Of a stretch of DNA of 64,000 nucleotides, positions 20,400 to 29,495 are shown in pieces. Source of the DNA: Spiribacter roseus (lineage in GTDB: Bacteria > Pseudomonadota > Gammaproteobacteria > Nitrococcales > Nitrococcaceae); the NCBI RefSeq assembly GCF_002813635.1, contig NZ_CP016382.1, positions 868,001 through 932,000 on the forward strand. The letters run 5' to 3'. Both the position numbers and the translations under genes were made by a program. The number at the start of each line of letters is the position of its first letter. Position 1 is the stretch's first letter. A model generated the notes under the pieces. That model made no database searches, had not been told where the DNA came from, and was given only the letters and a program-made list of their open reading frames with translations.

Positions 20400-22329
20400 A
20401 CTTCTTCTTGTCGTCGTCCTTGACTTCCTCGAAGTCGGCGTCGACGACGTCCTCCTGATCCGACTCGGCGTTCTCGGCACCGCCCGGCTGCTCGCCGCCG
20501 TCAGCGCCGCCCGCGTCGGAGTAGAGCTTCTCGGCAATCTTGCCCGAGGCGGTCGCCAGCGCTTCAGTGGCCGAGTCGATGGCCGCCTTGTCACTGCCCT
20601 TCATGGCCTCTTCGAGATTGCTGATCGCCTCTTCAACGGACTGCTTCTCTTCGTCCGAGACCTTGTCGCCCGCCTCTTCCAGGCTCTTGCGCGCCCCGTG
20701 GATCAGGCCATCGGCCTGGTTGCGGGCCTCGACCAGCTCACGGGCCTTGCGATCTTCCTCGGCATTGGTCTCGGCGTCCTCGACCATGCGCTCGATATCC
20801 TCGTCCGAGAGCCCGCCGGAGGCACGGATCTGGATGGACTGCTCCTTGCCGGTGCCCTTGTCCTTGGCGGTGACGTGCAGGATGCCGTTGGCATCGATAT
20901 CGAAGGTCACCTCGATCTGCGGCACGCCGCGCGGCGCCGGCGGAATGTCAGAGAGATCGAACTTGCCGAGCGACTTGTTATCGCTGGCCATCTCGCGCTC
21001 GCCCTGCAGGACGTGCACGGTCACGGCGCCCTGGTTGTCCTCGGCGGTGGAGAACACCTGATTGGCCTTGGTCGGGATCGTGGTGTTCTTCTCGATGAGC
21101 TTGGTCATCACGCCGCCCAGCGTCTCGATGCCGAGGGACAGCGGCGTCACGTCAAGCAGCAGGACGTCCTTGACGTCGCCACCGAGCACACCGCCCTGGA
21201 TCGCGGCACCCACTGCGACGGCTTCATCGGGGTTCACGTCTCGGCGCGGATCCTGGTCGAAGAACGACTTGACCGCCTCCTGCACCTTGGGCGTCCGCGT
21301 CTGGCCGCCGACCAGGATCACGTCATCGACGTCACTCGCCTTGAGGCCGGCATCCTTGAGGGCCACCTCGCAGGGCTTGATGGTGCGCTTGACCAGATCC
21401 TCGATCAGGCTCTCGAGCTTGGCCCGCGTGAGCTTGAGGTTGAGGTGCTTCGGCCCGGTGTTGTCCGCGGTGATGTACGGCAGGTTCACCTCGGTCTGCT
21501 GCGCGGAGGACAGCTCAATCTTGGCCTTCTCACCGGCCTCCTTGAGCCGCTGCAGCGCCAGACGGTCGCCGGACAGGTCGATACCCTGATCCTTCTTGAA
21601 CTCCGCGATCAGATAGTCGATGACCGCGCGGTCAAAGTCCTCGCCGCCCAGGAACGTGTCACCGTTGGTGGACAGCACCTCGAACTGGTGCTCGCCTTCG
21701 ACTTCGGCGATCTCGATGATCGACACGTCGAAGGTGCCGCCGCCCAGGTCATAGACCGCGATCTTGCGATCGCCACCCTGCTTGTCGAGTCCGTAGGCGA
21801 GCGCCGCCGCGGTGGGCTCATTGATGATGCGCTTGACCTCGAGCCCGGCGATGCGACCGGCGTCCTTGGTGGCCTGACGCTGGGAGTCATTGAAGTAGGC
21901 CGGCACGGTGATCACCGCCTCGGTCACTTCCTCGCCCAGATAATCCTCGGCGGTGCTCTTCATCTTCTGCAGCACCCGCGCGGAGACTTCCGGCGGCGCC
22001 ATCTTCTTGCCGCGCACTTCCACCCACGCATCGGCGTTGTCCGCCTTGACGATGCTGTAGGGCATCTCACGCACGTCGCGCTGGACGACATCCTCTTCGA
22101 ACTTGCGCCCGATCAGTCGTTTGATCGCATGCAGCGTGTTCTCGGGGTTGGTCACCGCCTGTCGCTTGGCCGCGGCGCCGACGAGCACCTCGCCGTCCTC
22201 AGTGAAGGCCACAGTGGAGGGCGTAGTGCGATCGCCTTCCGCGTTTTCAATGACGCGGGACGTCCCGCTCTCCATCACGGCGACGCAGGAATTGGTGGTT
22301 CCCAAGTCGATGCCTATGATCTTACCCAT
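20398..22329 (-). CDS. dnaK: Chaperone DnaK (Hsp70)
   Basis: An ATP-dependent Hsp70 chaperone. It is 643 aa. The nucleotide-binding domain starts [17 protein letters not shown] (residues 5-21). Other signatures are [17 protein letters not shown] and [13 protein letters not shown]. The linker region is [16 protein letters not shown], and the substrate domain is followed by an acidic, disordered C-terminus ([10 protein letters not shown]). It lies 67 nt downstream of grpE, with a possible heat-shock promoter in the gap. Confidence 0.99.
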   Translation of the reverse strand: MGKIIGIDLGTTNSCVAVMESGTSRVIENAEGDRTTPSTVAFTEDGEVLVGAAAKRQAVTNPENTLHAIKRLIGRKFEEDVVQRDVREMPYSIVKADNADAWVEVRGKKMAPPEVSARVLQKMKSTAEDYLGEEVTEAVITVPAYFNDSQRQATKDAGRIAGLEVKRIINEPTAAALAYGLDKQGGDRKIAVYDLGGGTFDVSIIEIAEVEGEHQFEVLSTNGDTFLGGEDFDRAVIDYLIAEFKKDQGIDLSGDRLALQRLKEAGEKAKIELSSAQQTEVNLPYITADNTGPKHLNLKLTRAKLESLIEDLVKRTIKPCEVALKDAGLKASDVDDVILVGGQTRTPKVQEAVKSFFDQDPRRDVNPDEAVAVGAAIQGGVLGGDVKDVLLLDVTPLSLGIETLGGVMTKLIEKNTTIPTKANQVFSTAEDNQGAVTVHVLQGEREMASDNKSLGKFDLSDIPPAPRGVPQIEVTFDIDANGILHVTAKDKGTGKEQSIQIRASGGLSDEDIERMVEDAETNAEEDRKARELVEARNQADGLIHGARKSLEEAGDKVSDEEKQSVEEAISNLEEAMKGSDKAAIDSATEALATASGKIAEKLYSDAGGADGGEQPGGAENAESDQEDVVDADFEEVKDDDKKK

Positions 22330-22372
22330 CAGTGATTGCTCCTCAATATCCTGTAATTCGTGTCGTCAGGTG

Positions 22373-22401
22373 ATCTGGTGCCCGGCACCGGGTTTTTCAA
22401 G
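22373..22401 (-). promoter_or_regulatory. Sigma-32-like promoter candidate for dnaK
   Basis: On the minus strand, CTTGAAA (22395-22401), identical to the sigma-32 -35 element, is followed after 14 nt by CACCAGAT, which agrees with most of the CCCCATnT -10 element. It overlaps the grpE stop. The -10 match is imperfect, so this is a candidate only. Confidence 0.4.
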
Positions 22402-22981
22402 CCTCGTCGCCTGAATCCGCCGGGGCTTTTGCCACGATCACCCGCGCGGGGCGAAGCAGGCGGTCGCCAAGGCGATAGCCCTTCTGGATCACGCTGACCA
22501 CGGTGTTGGGTGCCTGCTCGTCGGTTTCCTGCGCGGTCATGGCCTCATGCCGCTCGGGATCAAAGCGCTCACCCTGGGGGTTGATGGCCTCGATGTTGAA
22601 TTTCTCGAGGGCCTGGTCAAACATCCGCAGCGTCAGTTCCGAGCCCTCGGCCAGCCGTGCGGCATCGGCGTTTTCATCCCGCGCCGCCTGCAGGCCCATC
22701 TCGAGACTGTCCTTGACCGCGAGCAGCTCGCCGGCGAGCTTTTCCAGCGACTGCTGGCGGGCCGCCGCCACGTCCTTTTCAGCGCGCCGGCGCAGGTTTT
22801 CCATCTCGGCCCGGGCGCGCAGAAATTCACTCCAGTTCTCCTGGGCACGCGCCTCGGCCGCCTCAAGTTCGGCGCTGAGCGTTTCGGCGGTCTTCTCCTG
22901 GCTTTCCTCCGCGGCGCCGTTATCCGCCGCGTCCTGCTCCTGCGGACCGTTCCCGGCCGGCTTGTCGTCTTCGTCTGTCAT
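22397..22981 (-). CDS. grpE: Nucleotide exchange factor GrpE
   Basis: Releases ADP from DnaK. It is 194 aa from the ATG at 22981 (MTDEDDKPAGNG); an upstream in-frame extension lies in the hrcA-grpE gap. A long charged helix (about residues 35-90, with RARAEMENLRRRAEKD) precedes the beta-domain, which contains the signature FDQALEKFNIEAINPQGERF and VVSVIQKGYRLGDRLLRPARV. It is 44 nt downstream of hrcA. Confidence 0.97.
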   Translation of the reverse strand: MTDEDDKPAGNGPQEQDAADNGAAEESQEKTAETLSAELEAAEARAQENWSEFLRARAEMENLRRRAEKDVAAARQQSLEKLAGELLAVKDSLEMGLQAARDENADAARLAEGSELTLRMFDQALEKFNIEAINPQGERFDPERHEAMTAQETDEQAPNTVVSVIQKGYRLGDRLLRPARVIVAKAPADSGDEA

Positions 22982-23025
22982 GCGTCGCTCCGCTTTTGAA
23001 ATGCACCTGTGCGCAGAGGTGGGGA

Positions 23026-24081
23026 TCAATGCGTCGGTTTCAAGGCATGCCCGAGCAACCGGGCCGTGACATCGACGATCGGGATCACCCGGTCGTACTC
23101 CATGCGCGTGGGGCCGATCACCCCCAGCACCCCCAGCACATTGTCATCACTCTGATAGGTGGACGTGACCAGGCTCACGCCATCGAAGGCCTGATAGCCC
23201 GACTCCTGGCCGATGAATATCTGCACGCCATCCGCCGACAGACAGCGGTCGAGCAGATGCAGGATGTCGCGCTTGCGCCCGAATGCCTCGAACAGCTCCT
23301 TTAACTTTTCCACACTCGAGAGCTCGGCGAAGGTCATCAGATTGGTCTCACCGGCCATCACGAAATCATCGCTGGACTCGCCATCACCGGCGAACAGTGT
23401 CTGCGCCACGGCAATCGCCGAGGTCATCAGCTCGTTGACGTCCCGCTGATCGGCCTGCATCGCCTCGAGCAGGCCATGACGGACCTCGCCGACGCTCTTG
23501 CCGGCGAATTCGCTGGAGAGATAGTTCGACACCTGCTGCAGCTCGGCGGCGCTGTAGTCGCGATCGGTCTCGATGACCCGGTTCTGCACTTCGGAGTCAT
23601 TGAGCACGACGATCGCCAGGATGCGGCGCTGGGCGAGCGGCAGGAATTCGATCTGACGGATCGAGCCGAAGTCACGTTTCGGCAGCGTCACCACGCCGGC
23701 CAGATGCGTCAGCCCCGAGAGGATGTTGGACGCCGAATCCACCAGTGAGTCGGTACTGCCCTCGCCGTCCAGCCGAATCCGTAGATTATCCGCGTCAAGC
23801 CCGCTGTCCGGACGGGCGCTCAGCAGGGTGTCGACAAAAAACCGGTAGCCCCGATCGGTCGGAATCCGTCCCGCGGAGGTATGCGGCGAGTGGATGTAGC
23901 CCGCCTCCTCCAGATCGGCCATGACATTGCGGATCGAGGCCGCACTCAGATCCATGCCGGCCTCGCGCGTCAGGGCCCGCGACCCAACCGGCTGACCGTC
24001 ACGGATATATCGATGCACAAGGGCCCGGAGCAGGTGCTGCGCACGAGCCCCGGACGGCCCGTCGCGATGTCGCTGAACCAT
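23026..24081 (-). CDS. hrcA: Heat-inducible transcriptional repressor HrcA
   Basis: Represses heat-shock operons by binding CIRCE; its folding depends on chaperonin GroEL, which gives feedback. It is 351 aa from the ATG at 24081, preceded by TGGAGG. The N-terminal winged helix includes RALVHRYIRDGQPVGSRAL and DLSAASIRNVMADLEEAGYIHSPHTSAGRIPT, and the C-terminal part ends VGVIGPTRMEYDRVIPIVD. A perfect CIRCE lies 15 nt upstream, so hrcA-grpE-dnaK-dnaJ is probably autoregulated. HrcA/CIRCE occurs only in some gammaproteobacteria. Confidence 0.97.
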   Translation of the reverse strand: MVQRHRDGPSGARAQHLLRALVHRYIRDGQPVGSRALTREAGMDLSAASIRNVMADLEEAGYIHSPHTSAGRIPTDRGYRFFVDTLLSARPDSGLDADNLRIRLDGEGSTDSLVDSASNILSGLTHLAGVVTLPKRDFGSIRQIEFLPLAQRRILAIVVLNDSEVQNRVIETDRDYSAAELQQVSNYLSSEFAGKSVGEVRHGLLEAMQADQRDVNELMTSAIAVAQTLFAGDGESSDDFVMAGETNLMTFAELSSVEKLKELFEAFGRKRDILHLLDRCLSADGVQIFIGQESGYQAFDGVSLVTSTYQSDDNVLGVLGVIGPTRMEYDRVIPIVDVTARLLGHALKPTH

Positions 24082-24096
24082 ACCGTCCTCCAGGGA

Positions 24097-24123
24097 TTGG
24101 CACTCGTGACAGACGAGTGCCAA
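24097..24123 (-). promoter_or_regulatory. CIRCE operator
   Basis: TTGGCACTC-N9-GAGTGCCAA, a perfect 9-bp inverted repeat with the 9-nt spacer of CIRCE (consensus TTAGCACTC-N9-GAGTGCTAA; one symmetrical change). It sits between the candidate hrcA promoter and the hrcA ATG, where HrcA would block transcription. Confidence 0.96.
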
Positions 24124-24126
24124 GGC

Positions 24127-24155
24127 AAGCTATCAACACCCCCCATGGCTGTCAA
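24127..24155 (-). promoter_or_regulatory. Candidate sigma-70 promoter of hrcA operon
   Basis: On the minus strand, a perfect TTGACA (24150-24155) is followed after 17 nt by TAGCTT (24127-24132), a weak -10. The CIRCE element starts 3 nt downstream, at the predicted transcription start. Confidence 0.45.
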
Positions 24156-24202
24156 TTTGCGGCCACCGTGCTAGGTTGTCGGCGAACTGTCGAGGGAATT
24201 GC

Positions 24203-25087
24203 ATGCAACCGTTCCAACGTATCGCGATCACGGGCAAGCCGGGCGACCAGGCGGTCATCGATACGATTCGCAAGCTCATCCACGAGCTCGACGGACGCGG
24301 TCTCACCGTCTCCCTTGACGAGGCCATCGGCGATGCGACGGGTGCCTCCGCCACCCACCCCGTCGCCAGCCTCGACAGCCTCGCCCCGCGCATCGACCTG
24401 CTGATCGTCGTCGGCGGTGATGGCACGCTCCTGCACGCCGGTAAGCAGGTCGCCGCCCACCAGGTCCCGGTGCTGGGCATCAACCGTGGGCGGCTGGGAT
24501 TTCTGGTCGATGTATCGCCGGACCGCTTCGACGAGATCATCCGCGTGATCGATGGCGACTGTCGTGTTGAGGAGCGGCTTGTGCTCGAGGCACGAGTCGT
24601 CCATGACGACGGCATCGTCGCCCACGCCCCCGCCATCAATGAAGTGGTCCTGCAGCGCTGGAACACCGCGCGAATGATCGAGTTCGAGACCTGGATCGAC
24701 GGCGAGCCCTGCAACCGGCACCGCTCCGACGGCCTGATCATCTGCACGCCCACCGGCTCCACCGCCTATGCACTCTCGGGCGGCGGCCCCATCATGCACC
24801 CGGGGATCGATGCCGTGGCGCTGGTGCCGATTTCGCCCCACACCCTCAGCAATCGCCCCCTGGTGATCAGCGCCGGCAGCCATATCGAGGTGCGCGTCCA
24901 GCCCCAGTCCATCGAACAGGTGCATGTCAGCTGCGACAGCCAGACCGACCTGTCCCTGACCGCCGACGGTCGCCTCGACATCGTCGCCTACCCGCACGCA
25001 CTGCGACTGGTGCATCCTCCCGGGCATCGCTATTTCGATATCCTGCGGGCGAAACTGCACTGGGGAGACGGCGCGCCGCCATGCTGA
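24203..25087 (+). CDS. nadK: NAD kinase
   Basis: Phosphorylates NAD to NADP. It is 294 aa from the ATG at 24203 (MQPFQRIAITGKPGD); a GTG 27 nt upstream is less likely. The GGDG motif is in IVVGGDGTLLHAGK (about residues 72-85), the conserved Asn-Glu is in APAINEVVLQR, and the second motif is SDGLIICTPTGSTAYALSGGGPI. It is divergent from hrcA and overlaps recN by 7 nt, the usual gammaproteobacterial pairing. Confidence 0.96.
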   Translation: MQPFQRIAITGKPGDQAVIDTIRKLIHELDGRGLTVSLDEAIGDATGASATHPVASLDSLAPRIDLLIVVGGDGTLLHAGKQVAAHQVPVLGINRGRLGFLVDVSPDRFDEIIRVIDGDCRVEERLVLEARVVHDDGIVAHAPAINEVVLQRWNTARMIEFETWIDGEPCNRHRSDGLIICTPTGSTAYALSGGGPIMHPGIDAVALVPISPHTLSNRPLVISAGSHIEVRVQPQSIEQVHVSCDSQTDLSLTADGRLDIVAYPHALRLVHPPGHRYFDILRAKLHWGDGAPPC

Positions 25088-26751
25088 AACGTATCGAAAT
25101 CCGTGACTTCGCCATCATTGATCAACTCGGTCTGGATCTGGGCCCCGGCCTGACCACCCTCACCGGCGAGACCGGCGCCGGCAAATCCATCCTGCTCGAC
25201 GCCCTGGGTCTCTGCCTGGGTGACCGCACCGATCGCTCCATGGTCCCGGCCGAGGCAGGGAAGAGCGAGGTGCATGGCCTGTTCGATGTGGCCGATACCC
25301 CACGCGCCCGGGGATGGCTGACCGAGGAAGCGCTGGATGAAGACGATGAATGCCTGATCCGTCGGGTCGTGCAGAGCAACGGCCGCTCCCAGGCGTGGAT
25401 CAACGGCCGCCCGGTCACCCGCCATCAGCTTGAGCAGCTGGGCGCGCTGCTCATGGGCATCCATGGCCAGCATGCCCATCAGGCACTGATGCGGCCGGAC
25501 ACCCAGCGGCGCACCCTGGATGGGTTCGCCGCTCACCCCCAGCGTCTTGAGGCGGTCGCGGAGCTGGCCCGACGCTGGCGCCGGGTGAGTGCCGAAATCG
25601 AGTCCCTGAGCGGTGGCAGCGCCGATCATCACGACCGGATCGAGCTCCTGCGCTACCAGCTCGACGAGCTCGACGACGCCGCACCGAGCGCCGAGGAGAT
25701 GGCCGAGCTCGAACGTGAGCAACGCCGGCTGGCGGGGGCCGGCGAGATCATCACGGCCTGTCAGCAAAGCCTCGAGGCCCTCTATGACGGCGAGACCAGC
25801 GCCCAGTCGCTGATCGCCACGGCCGAGCGCGAGCTCTCGGCACACGGCGATGTCGACGCCCGCATCGACGAGGTCCAGCAGCTGCTGACCACCGGCCAGG
25901 TCCAGATCGACGAGGCCTGCCAGGCCCTGCGCCAGTTCGCCGACCAGCTCGAAATGGACCCCGAGCGGCTCGAGGCGGTGGAAACACGACTCAGCCGGCT
26001 GCACGATCTGGCCCGCAAGCACCAGATCGAGCCCGAGGGCCTTGCCGAGCATGCCGAGGCGCTGCGCGCAGAGCTGGATCGGCTGACCTCGGCGGATGAG
26101 CGGCTTGTCACGCTCAACGCCGAAAAGGAAAAGCTTTTCAGTGACTACCGCGAGGCCGCCCAGACCCTCTCTGAGTCCCGACAGGCCGCGGCCGCCGCGC
26201 TGAGCGAACGGGTCGATACCTTACTCGGCGAGCTGGGGATGGCGGGTGCGGCACTGATCATCGCAGTGGATCCCGACGATCAGGCGACCCCGTCCGAACA
26301 CGGAATCGACCGGGTGCGCTTTGATGTGCGCACCAACCCGGATCAGCGGCCCGCCCCGCTACAGAAAGTGGCATCCGGCGGCGAGCTCTCGCGCATCGGG
26401 CTGGCGCTGGAGGTGGCCACCGCGGATACCGCCGAGCTGCCATCGCTGATCTTTGACGAGGCGGACACCGGCATTGGCGGCGCCGTCGCCGAAGTGGTCG
26501 GCCGCCAGCTGCGGGCCCTGTCGGCGCATCATCAGGTGATCTGCATCACCCATCTGCCTCAGGTGGCCGCCCAGGGCATGCATCAACTCCAGGTGGACAA
26601 GCGCCAGAATGAGTCAGGCCGCACCGTCACTGATGTCCGGCCACTCGTCGGGGATCAGCGTGTCCACGAAATCGCCCGTATGCTCGGCGGTCTCGAGATC
26701 ACCGAGAACACCCTCAACCACGCCCGCGAAATGCTCGATCAGGCCGACTGA
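25081..26751 (+). CDS. recN: DNA repair protein RecN
   Basis: An SMC-like ATPase acting in double-strand-break repair. It is 556 aa. Walker A is TGETGAGKSILLDAL (about residues 29-43). A long coiled-coil region (about 155-380) follows, then the ABC signature VASGGELSRIGLALEV and Walker B SLIFDEADTGIGG near 465. The C-terminus has CITHLPQVAAQG. It overlaps nadK by 7 nt, and its end overlaps the end of fur by 13 nt on the other strand. Confidence 0.97.
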   Translation: MLKRIEIRDFAIIDQLGLDLGPGLTTLTGETGAGKSILLDALGLCLGDRTDRSMVPAEAGKSEVHGLFDVADTPRARGWLTEEALDEDDECLIRRVVQSNGRSQAWINGRPVTRHQLEQLGALLMGIHGQHAHQALMRPDTQRRTLDGFAAHPQRLEAVAELARRWRRVSAEIESLSGGSADHHDRIELLRYQLDELDDAAPSAEEMAELEREQRRLAGAGEIITACQQSLEALYDGETSAQSLIATAERELSAHGDVDARIDEVQQLLTTGQVQIDEACQALRQFADQLEMDPERLEAVETRLSRLHDLARKHQIEPEGLAEHAEALRAELDRLTSADERLVTLNAEKEKLFSDYREAAQTLSESRQAAAAALSERVDTLLGELGMAGAALIIAVDPDDQATPSEHGIDRVRFDVRTNPDQRPAPLQKVASGGELSRIGLALEVATADTAELPSLIFDEADTGIGGAVAEVVGRQLRALSAHHQVICITHLPQVAAQGMHQLQVDKRQNESGRTVTDVRPLVGDQRVHEIARMLGGLEITENTLNHAREMLDQAD

Positions 26752-27224
26752 TCCCCGCGCCGTGCCACCCGGGCACAATCCGGACAGCGCCCGTAGAGGA
26801 TGAGCGAGTGGCTGTGGAGCTCGTAGCCCGAGACCGCGGCGACATCCACCTGACGACGCTCAATGACCCGATCCTTGAATTCCTCGACCTTGCCGCAGTC
26901 GACGCAGACCAGATGGTCGTGATGGATCCCCGAGTTGAGTTCGAACACCGCCCGATCGCTGTCGAAGTTGTGACGGATCACGATGCCCGCCTCGGCAAAC
27001 TGGGTGAGCACGCGGTAGACCGTCGCCAGGCCGATGTCCTCTCCGTCGTCGTGGAGGCGCTGATAGACCTCTTCGGCGGCGAGGTGGGCGCGCTCGCGGC
27101 CGGCAAGAATGCGCAGGATCTTGAGTCGCGGTGCGGTGGCCTTGAGCCCGGCGCGCCGGAGCTCGTCCGACTCGTGACTGATTTCCCAGGGAATGTGTGA
27201 GGCGGGACGGGCTTGGGTTACCAT
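26739..27224 (-). CDS. fur: Ferric uptake regulator Fur
   Basis: Iron-responsive repressor. The frame gives 161 aa from the ATG at 27224; the family core starts at SHESDELRRAGLKATAPRLKIL, so the first 15 residues may be an extension or the true start may be a later, unrecognised codon. The winged helix includes ATVYRVLTQFAEAGIV. Metal sites are the His-rich HHDHLVCVDCGKVEEF and a second Cys pair in YGRCPDCARV. It is divergent from bamE with a 35-nt gap, the conserved fur/bamE arrangement. Confidence 0.93.
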   Translation of the reverse strand: MVTQARPASHIPWEISHESDELRRAGLKATAPRLKILRILAGRERAHLAAEEVYQRLHDDGEDIGLATVYRVLTQFAEAGIVIRHNFDSDRAVFELNSGIHHDHLVCVDCGKVEEFKDRVIERRQVDVAAVSGYELHSHSLILYGRCPDCARVARRGDQSA

Positions 27225-27259
27225 GTCGCAAAACCACTCAGGACGACGCTTTCTTTATA

Positions 27260-27643
27260 ATGATTTCAGTATACACCGGCAAACGGATCGTCGCAGCCCT
27301 GCTCGTGTCAGCGGCGCTTGTGGGGTGTGCCAGCACCGTCGAGGAGCTGCCCATTCTCTATAAACCGGAGATCCGGCAGGGCACGCTCTTTGACGAGGCC
27401 GACGTGGACGAGCTGCGGGCGGGGATGACCCGCCGCCAGGTGCGCTTCGTGCTGGGTCCACCCACCATTGATGACCCGTTTACCGATGACCGCTGGGATT
27501 ATGTCTATGAGGTGGAGCCACGCAGCGCCGATGTCGAGGCCGTCTCGCGCCGACTGACGCTGACCTTCGACGCCAACGGTCTGGCCACGGCCCGCGGCGA
27601 TTTCGTTGACGCCGACCACCCACTGGCGGGAACGGCGCGCTAG
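27260..27643 (+). CDS. bamE: Outer-membrane assembly lipoprotein BamE
   Basis: A BAM-complex lipoprotein (SmpA/OmlA family). It is 127 aa from the ATG at 27260. Residues 1-24 form a lipoprotein signal peptide with lipobox LVGC (Cys24). The SmpA/OmlA domain includes YKPEIRQGTLFDEADVDELRAGMTR (shown in part), VRFVLGPP and DRWDYVYEVEP. A TATAAT string overlaps the ATG. Its TAG stop shares CTAG with the stop of the rnfH-like gene on the other strand. Confidence 0.94.
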   Translation: MISVYTGKRIVAALLVSAALVGCASTVEELPILYKPEIRQGTLFDEADVDELRAGMTRRQVRFVLGPPTIDDPFTDDRWDYVYEVEPRSADVEAVSRRLTLTFDANGLATARGDFVDADHPLAGTAR

Positions 27644-27963
27644 CGCTTCTGCGTGTGGCGCTGCGCCCGGGCGCGATGACGCCGCTGGGCCTTGGGATCG
27701 ATCTGCAGGGGGCGATAGACCTCGACGCGATCGCCCGGCGCCAGAGGGGTTTCGGCGCTGACCGGCTCTGCAAATATCCCGACGCCGGCCGCGTCAATAT
27801 CCAGTTCCGGGATGTCGTCGAGCAGGCCCGATTGCTCAACCGCCGCCCGTGCCGTGGTGCCAGCCTGTACGCGCAGGGCAATGAGCCATTGACGATCCGG
27901 TCGCGCATAGGTGACCTCGACATCGATCCAGTCGTCGGGCCCGTGGCGGTGGTCAGCGGCCAT
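27640..27963 (-). CDS. rnfH: RnfH-family (UPF0125) ubiquitin-like protein
   Basis: A 107-aa protein of the RnfH/UPF0125 family with a beta-grasp fold. Typical features are IDVEVTYARPDRQWLIALRV at the N-terminus, AAVEQSGLL, the mid region VGIFAEPVSAETPLAPGDRVEVYRPLQIDPK and a basic tail. Its biochemical role is unclear in the family. It overlaps ratA by 11 nt; rnfH next to ratA, smpB and bamE is conserved. Confidence 0.92.
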   Translation of the reverse strand: MAADHRHGPDDWIDVEVTYARPDRQWLIALRVQAGTTARAAVEQSGLLDDIPELDIDAAGVGIFAEPVSAETPLAPGDRVEVYRPLQIDPKAQRRHRARAQRHTQKR

Positions 27964-28387
27964 AGCGCTCGTCAGCCCGGTTGACGAACGAATCCACCAG
28001 CGTCCCGGCGACCTGAGTGAATACCTTCCCGAAGGCCATGGCCAGCAGCCGGCTGGAGAACTCGAACTCGAGATCCACCGAAACCTTGCAGGCCCCCTCG
28101 CCCATGGGCTCGAAACGCCAGAAACCCTCGAGGTGGCGAAACGGCCCCTCGATGAGGCGGATTTCGATCATCTTGCCGGGCTGACGATGATTGCGGGTGA
28201 CGAACGACTTCTCGAATCCCGCCTTCGAGAAAAGCAGCTCACCGACCACCCGGTCTTCAGTGCGCTCGCGCTCGCGGCTGCGCTTTACCCACGGGAGATA
28301 GTCCTCGTAATGGGCTACGTCATCGACCAGATCGAACATCTGCTCGGCGGAATGCCGGACGATGGCGGAGCGGGAAACGGTGGTCAT
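27953..28387 (-). CDS. ratA: RatA/COQ10-type START-domain protein
   Basis: A 144-aa protein from the ATG at 28387 (MTTVSRSAIVRHSAEQMFDLV). In E. coli RatA was reported as a toxin interfering with 50S-30S association; homologues of COQ10 bind ubiquinone. Family motifs are DVAHYEDYLPWVKRS, the hydrophobic-cavity strands and FKVFEF-like C-terminal helix region (LEFEFSSRLLAMAFGKVF). It faces smpB across a short divergent gap, as in most gammaproteobacteria. Confidence 0.92.
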   Translation of the reverse strand: MTTVSRSAIVRHSAEQMFDLVDDVAHYEDYLPWVKRSRERERTEDRVVGELLFSKAGFEKSFVTRNHRQPGKMIEIRLIEGPFRHLEGFWRFEPMGEGACKVSVDLEFEFSSRLLAMAFGKVFTQVAGTLVDSFVNRADERYGR

Positions 28388-28504
28388 GCGCTGTGCTCGA
28401 GAGTTGCCGGTCAATAAGCGCCAGAGGATATCAGACTCCGCGCGGCGGCTCACCGCCGGCCCGGCGCATTGGATGCCACTGCCCGGCGCCGTTAGACTGT
28501 GTGG

Positions 28505-28993
28505 GTGAGTAAGAAATCAGGCAAAAAGAAACCCGGTGACGGCGGCTCGTCCATCGTCGTCAATCGAAGGGCGCGGTTCGAGTTCTTCATCGAAGAGCGC
28601 TTCGAGGCAGGGCTCGTGCTCGAAGGCTGGGAGGTCAAGAGCCTGCGGGCCGGACGCGCCAATCTGACCGAGGCGTATGTCTTCATCCGCAATGGCGAAG
28701 CCTATCTGATCGGCTGCAACCTGCCGCCGCTGCCAACCGCGTCCACGCACATCCACCCCGACCCCACCCGAACGCGCAAGCTGTTGCTGCACCAAAAGGA
28801 GCTGGCGAAGCTTGTCGGCGCGACCGAGCAGCGTGGATACACGGTGGTGCCGTTGGATATGCACTGGTCGCGTGGCCGCGCAAAGCTGACCATCGGGCTT
28901 GCGAAGGGCAAAAAACAGCATGACAAGCGCGCCGATAAGAAGGAACGCGACTGGCAGCGCGAGAAGGAACGCCTGCTCAAGCACCGCGTCTAG
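28505..28993 (+). CDS. smpB: SsrA-binding protein SmpB
   Basis: Binds tmRNA and places it on stalled ribosomes. It is 162 aa from the GTG at 28505 ([14 protein letters not shown]); a GTG 6 nt upstream is an alternative. Motifs are [46 protein letters not shown] and the C-terminal basic tail with [12 protein letters not shown]. No clear Shine-Dalgarno is seen; a TTAGACT sequence lies just upstream and could be a -10. It sits 55 nt upstream of ssrA, its partner RNA. Confidence 0.97.
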   Translation: MSKKSGKKKPGDGGSSIVVNRRARFEFFIEERFEAGLVLEGWEVKSLRAGRANLTEAYVFIRNGEAYLIGCNLPPLPTASTHIHPDPTRTRKLLLHQKELAKLVGATEQRGYTVVPLDMHWSRGRAKLTIGLAKGKKQHDKRADKKERDWQREKERLLKHRV

Positions 28994-29048
28994 CCGCCGG
29001 CCCTTCCCCCGGAACTCCGCAACCGCTACCCTGTCTACTCACATATCT

Positions 29049-29406
29049 GGGGACGACATGGCTTCGACGAAGGTCGCAAAGCTCCAGGTGCATGTCGGGG
29101 ATGTCACTCAACCTCGTTAAAAACGTGACAAAAAAGATAGTTGCCAACGACGACAACTTCGCTCTCGCGGCCTAAACACCCGTGAGCTGTCCACACTTGA
29201 TCGCCTGTGGTTGGGTGTCGGACAGGCATATTACACAGGCTAGCCCCGCGGGGAGCCCGGACCCGCGCGGCGAAACCTGACGGGATCGCGGCAACCAGAC
29301 CCTGGCCGTTGGGTCGGTGGCTGCTAAAACTAAAGACGGCGCTAAGCATGTAGACCCTGTAGTGGAGGTCCTTCGGACGCGGGTTCGATTCCCGCCGTCT
29401 CCACCA
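29049..29406 (+). ncRNA. ssrA: Transfer-messenger RNA (ssrA)
   Basis: A 358-nt tmRNA. The 5' acceptor strand GGGGACG (29049-29055) pairs with CGTCTCC (29396-29402), followed by A and encoded CCA. The T arm is GCGGG-TTCGATT-CCCGC. The tag frame starts with the GCC resume codon at 29143 and ends at TAA 29173-29175, encoding ANDDNFALAA after the non-encoded alanine. The tag keeps the ALAA degron recognised by ClpXP/ClpAP. smpB is immediately upstream and an intrinsic terminator downstream. Confidence 0.97.
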
Positions 29407-29414
29407 ACACTTGG

Positions 29415-29438
29415 AACCCCGCTGCGGCGGGGTTTTTT
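29415..29438 (+). terminator. Intrinsic terminator of ssrA
   Basis: CCCCGC-TGCG-GCGGGG stem with flanking A/T pairs followed by TTTTTT, starting 9 nt after the tmRNA CCA end. A textbook rho-independent terminator. Confidence 0.93.
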
Positions 29439-29495
29439 ATTGGCGGCTGAGAGAGTGTTAGTTTGCGGTATCAAGACACCGTCTAAGGAAGAACA

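Noticed and set aside
20329-22335. 668-codon open frame antisense to dnaK
   Set aside because: A known artefact opposite dnaK in GC-rich genomes; no family features and no ribosome-binding site.
27256-27261. TATAAT as a -10 for bamE
   Set aside because: It overlaps the bamE start codon, so it would give a transcript lacking the start; no -35 at the right distance.
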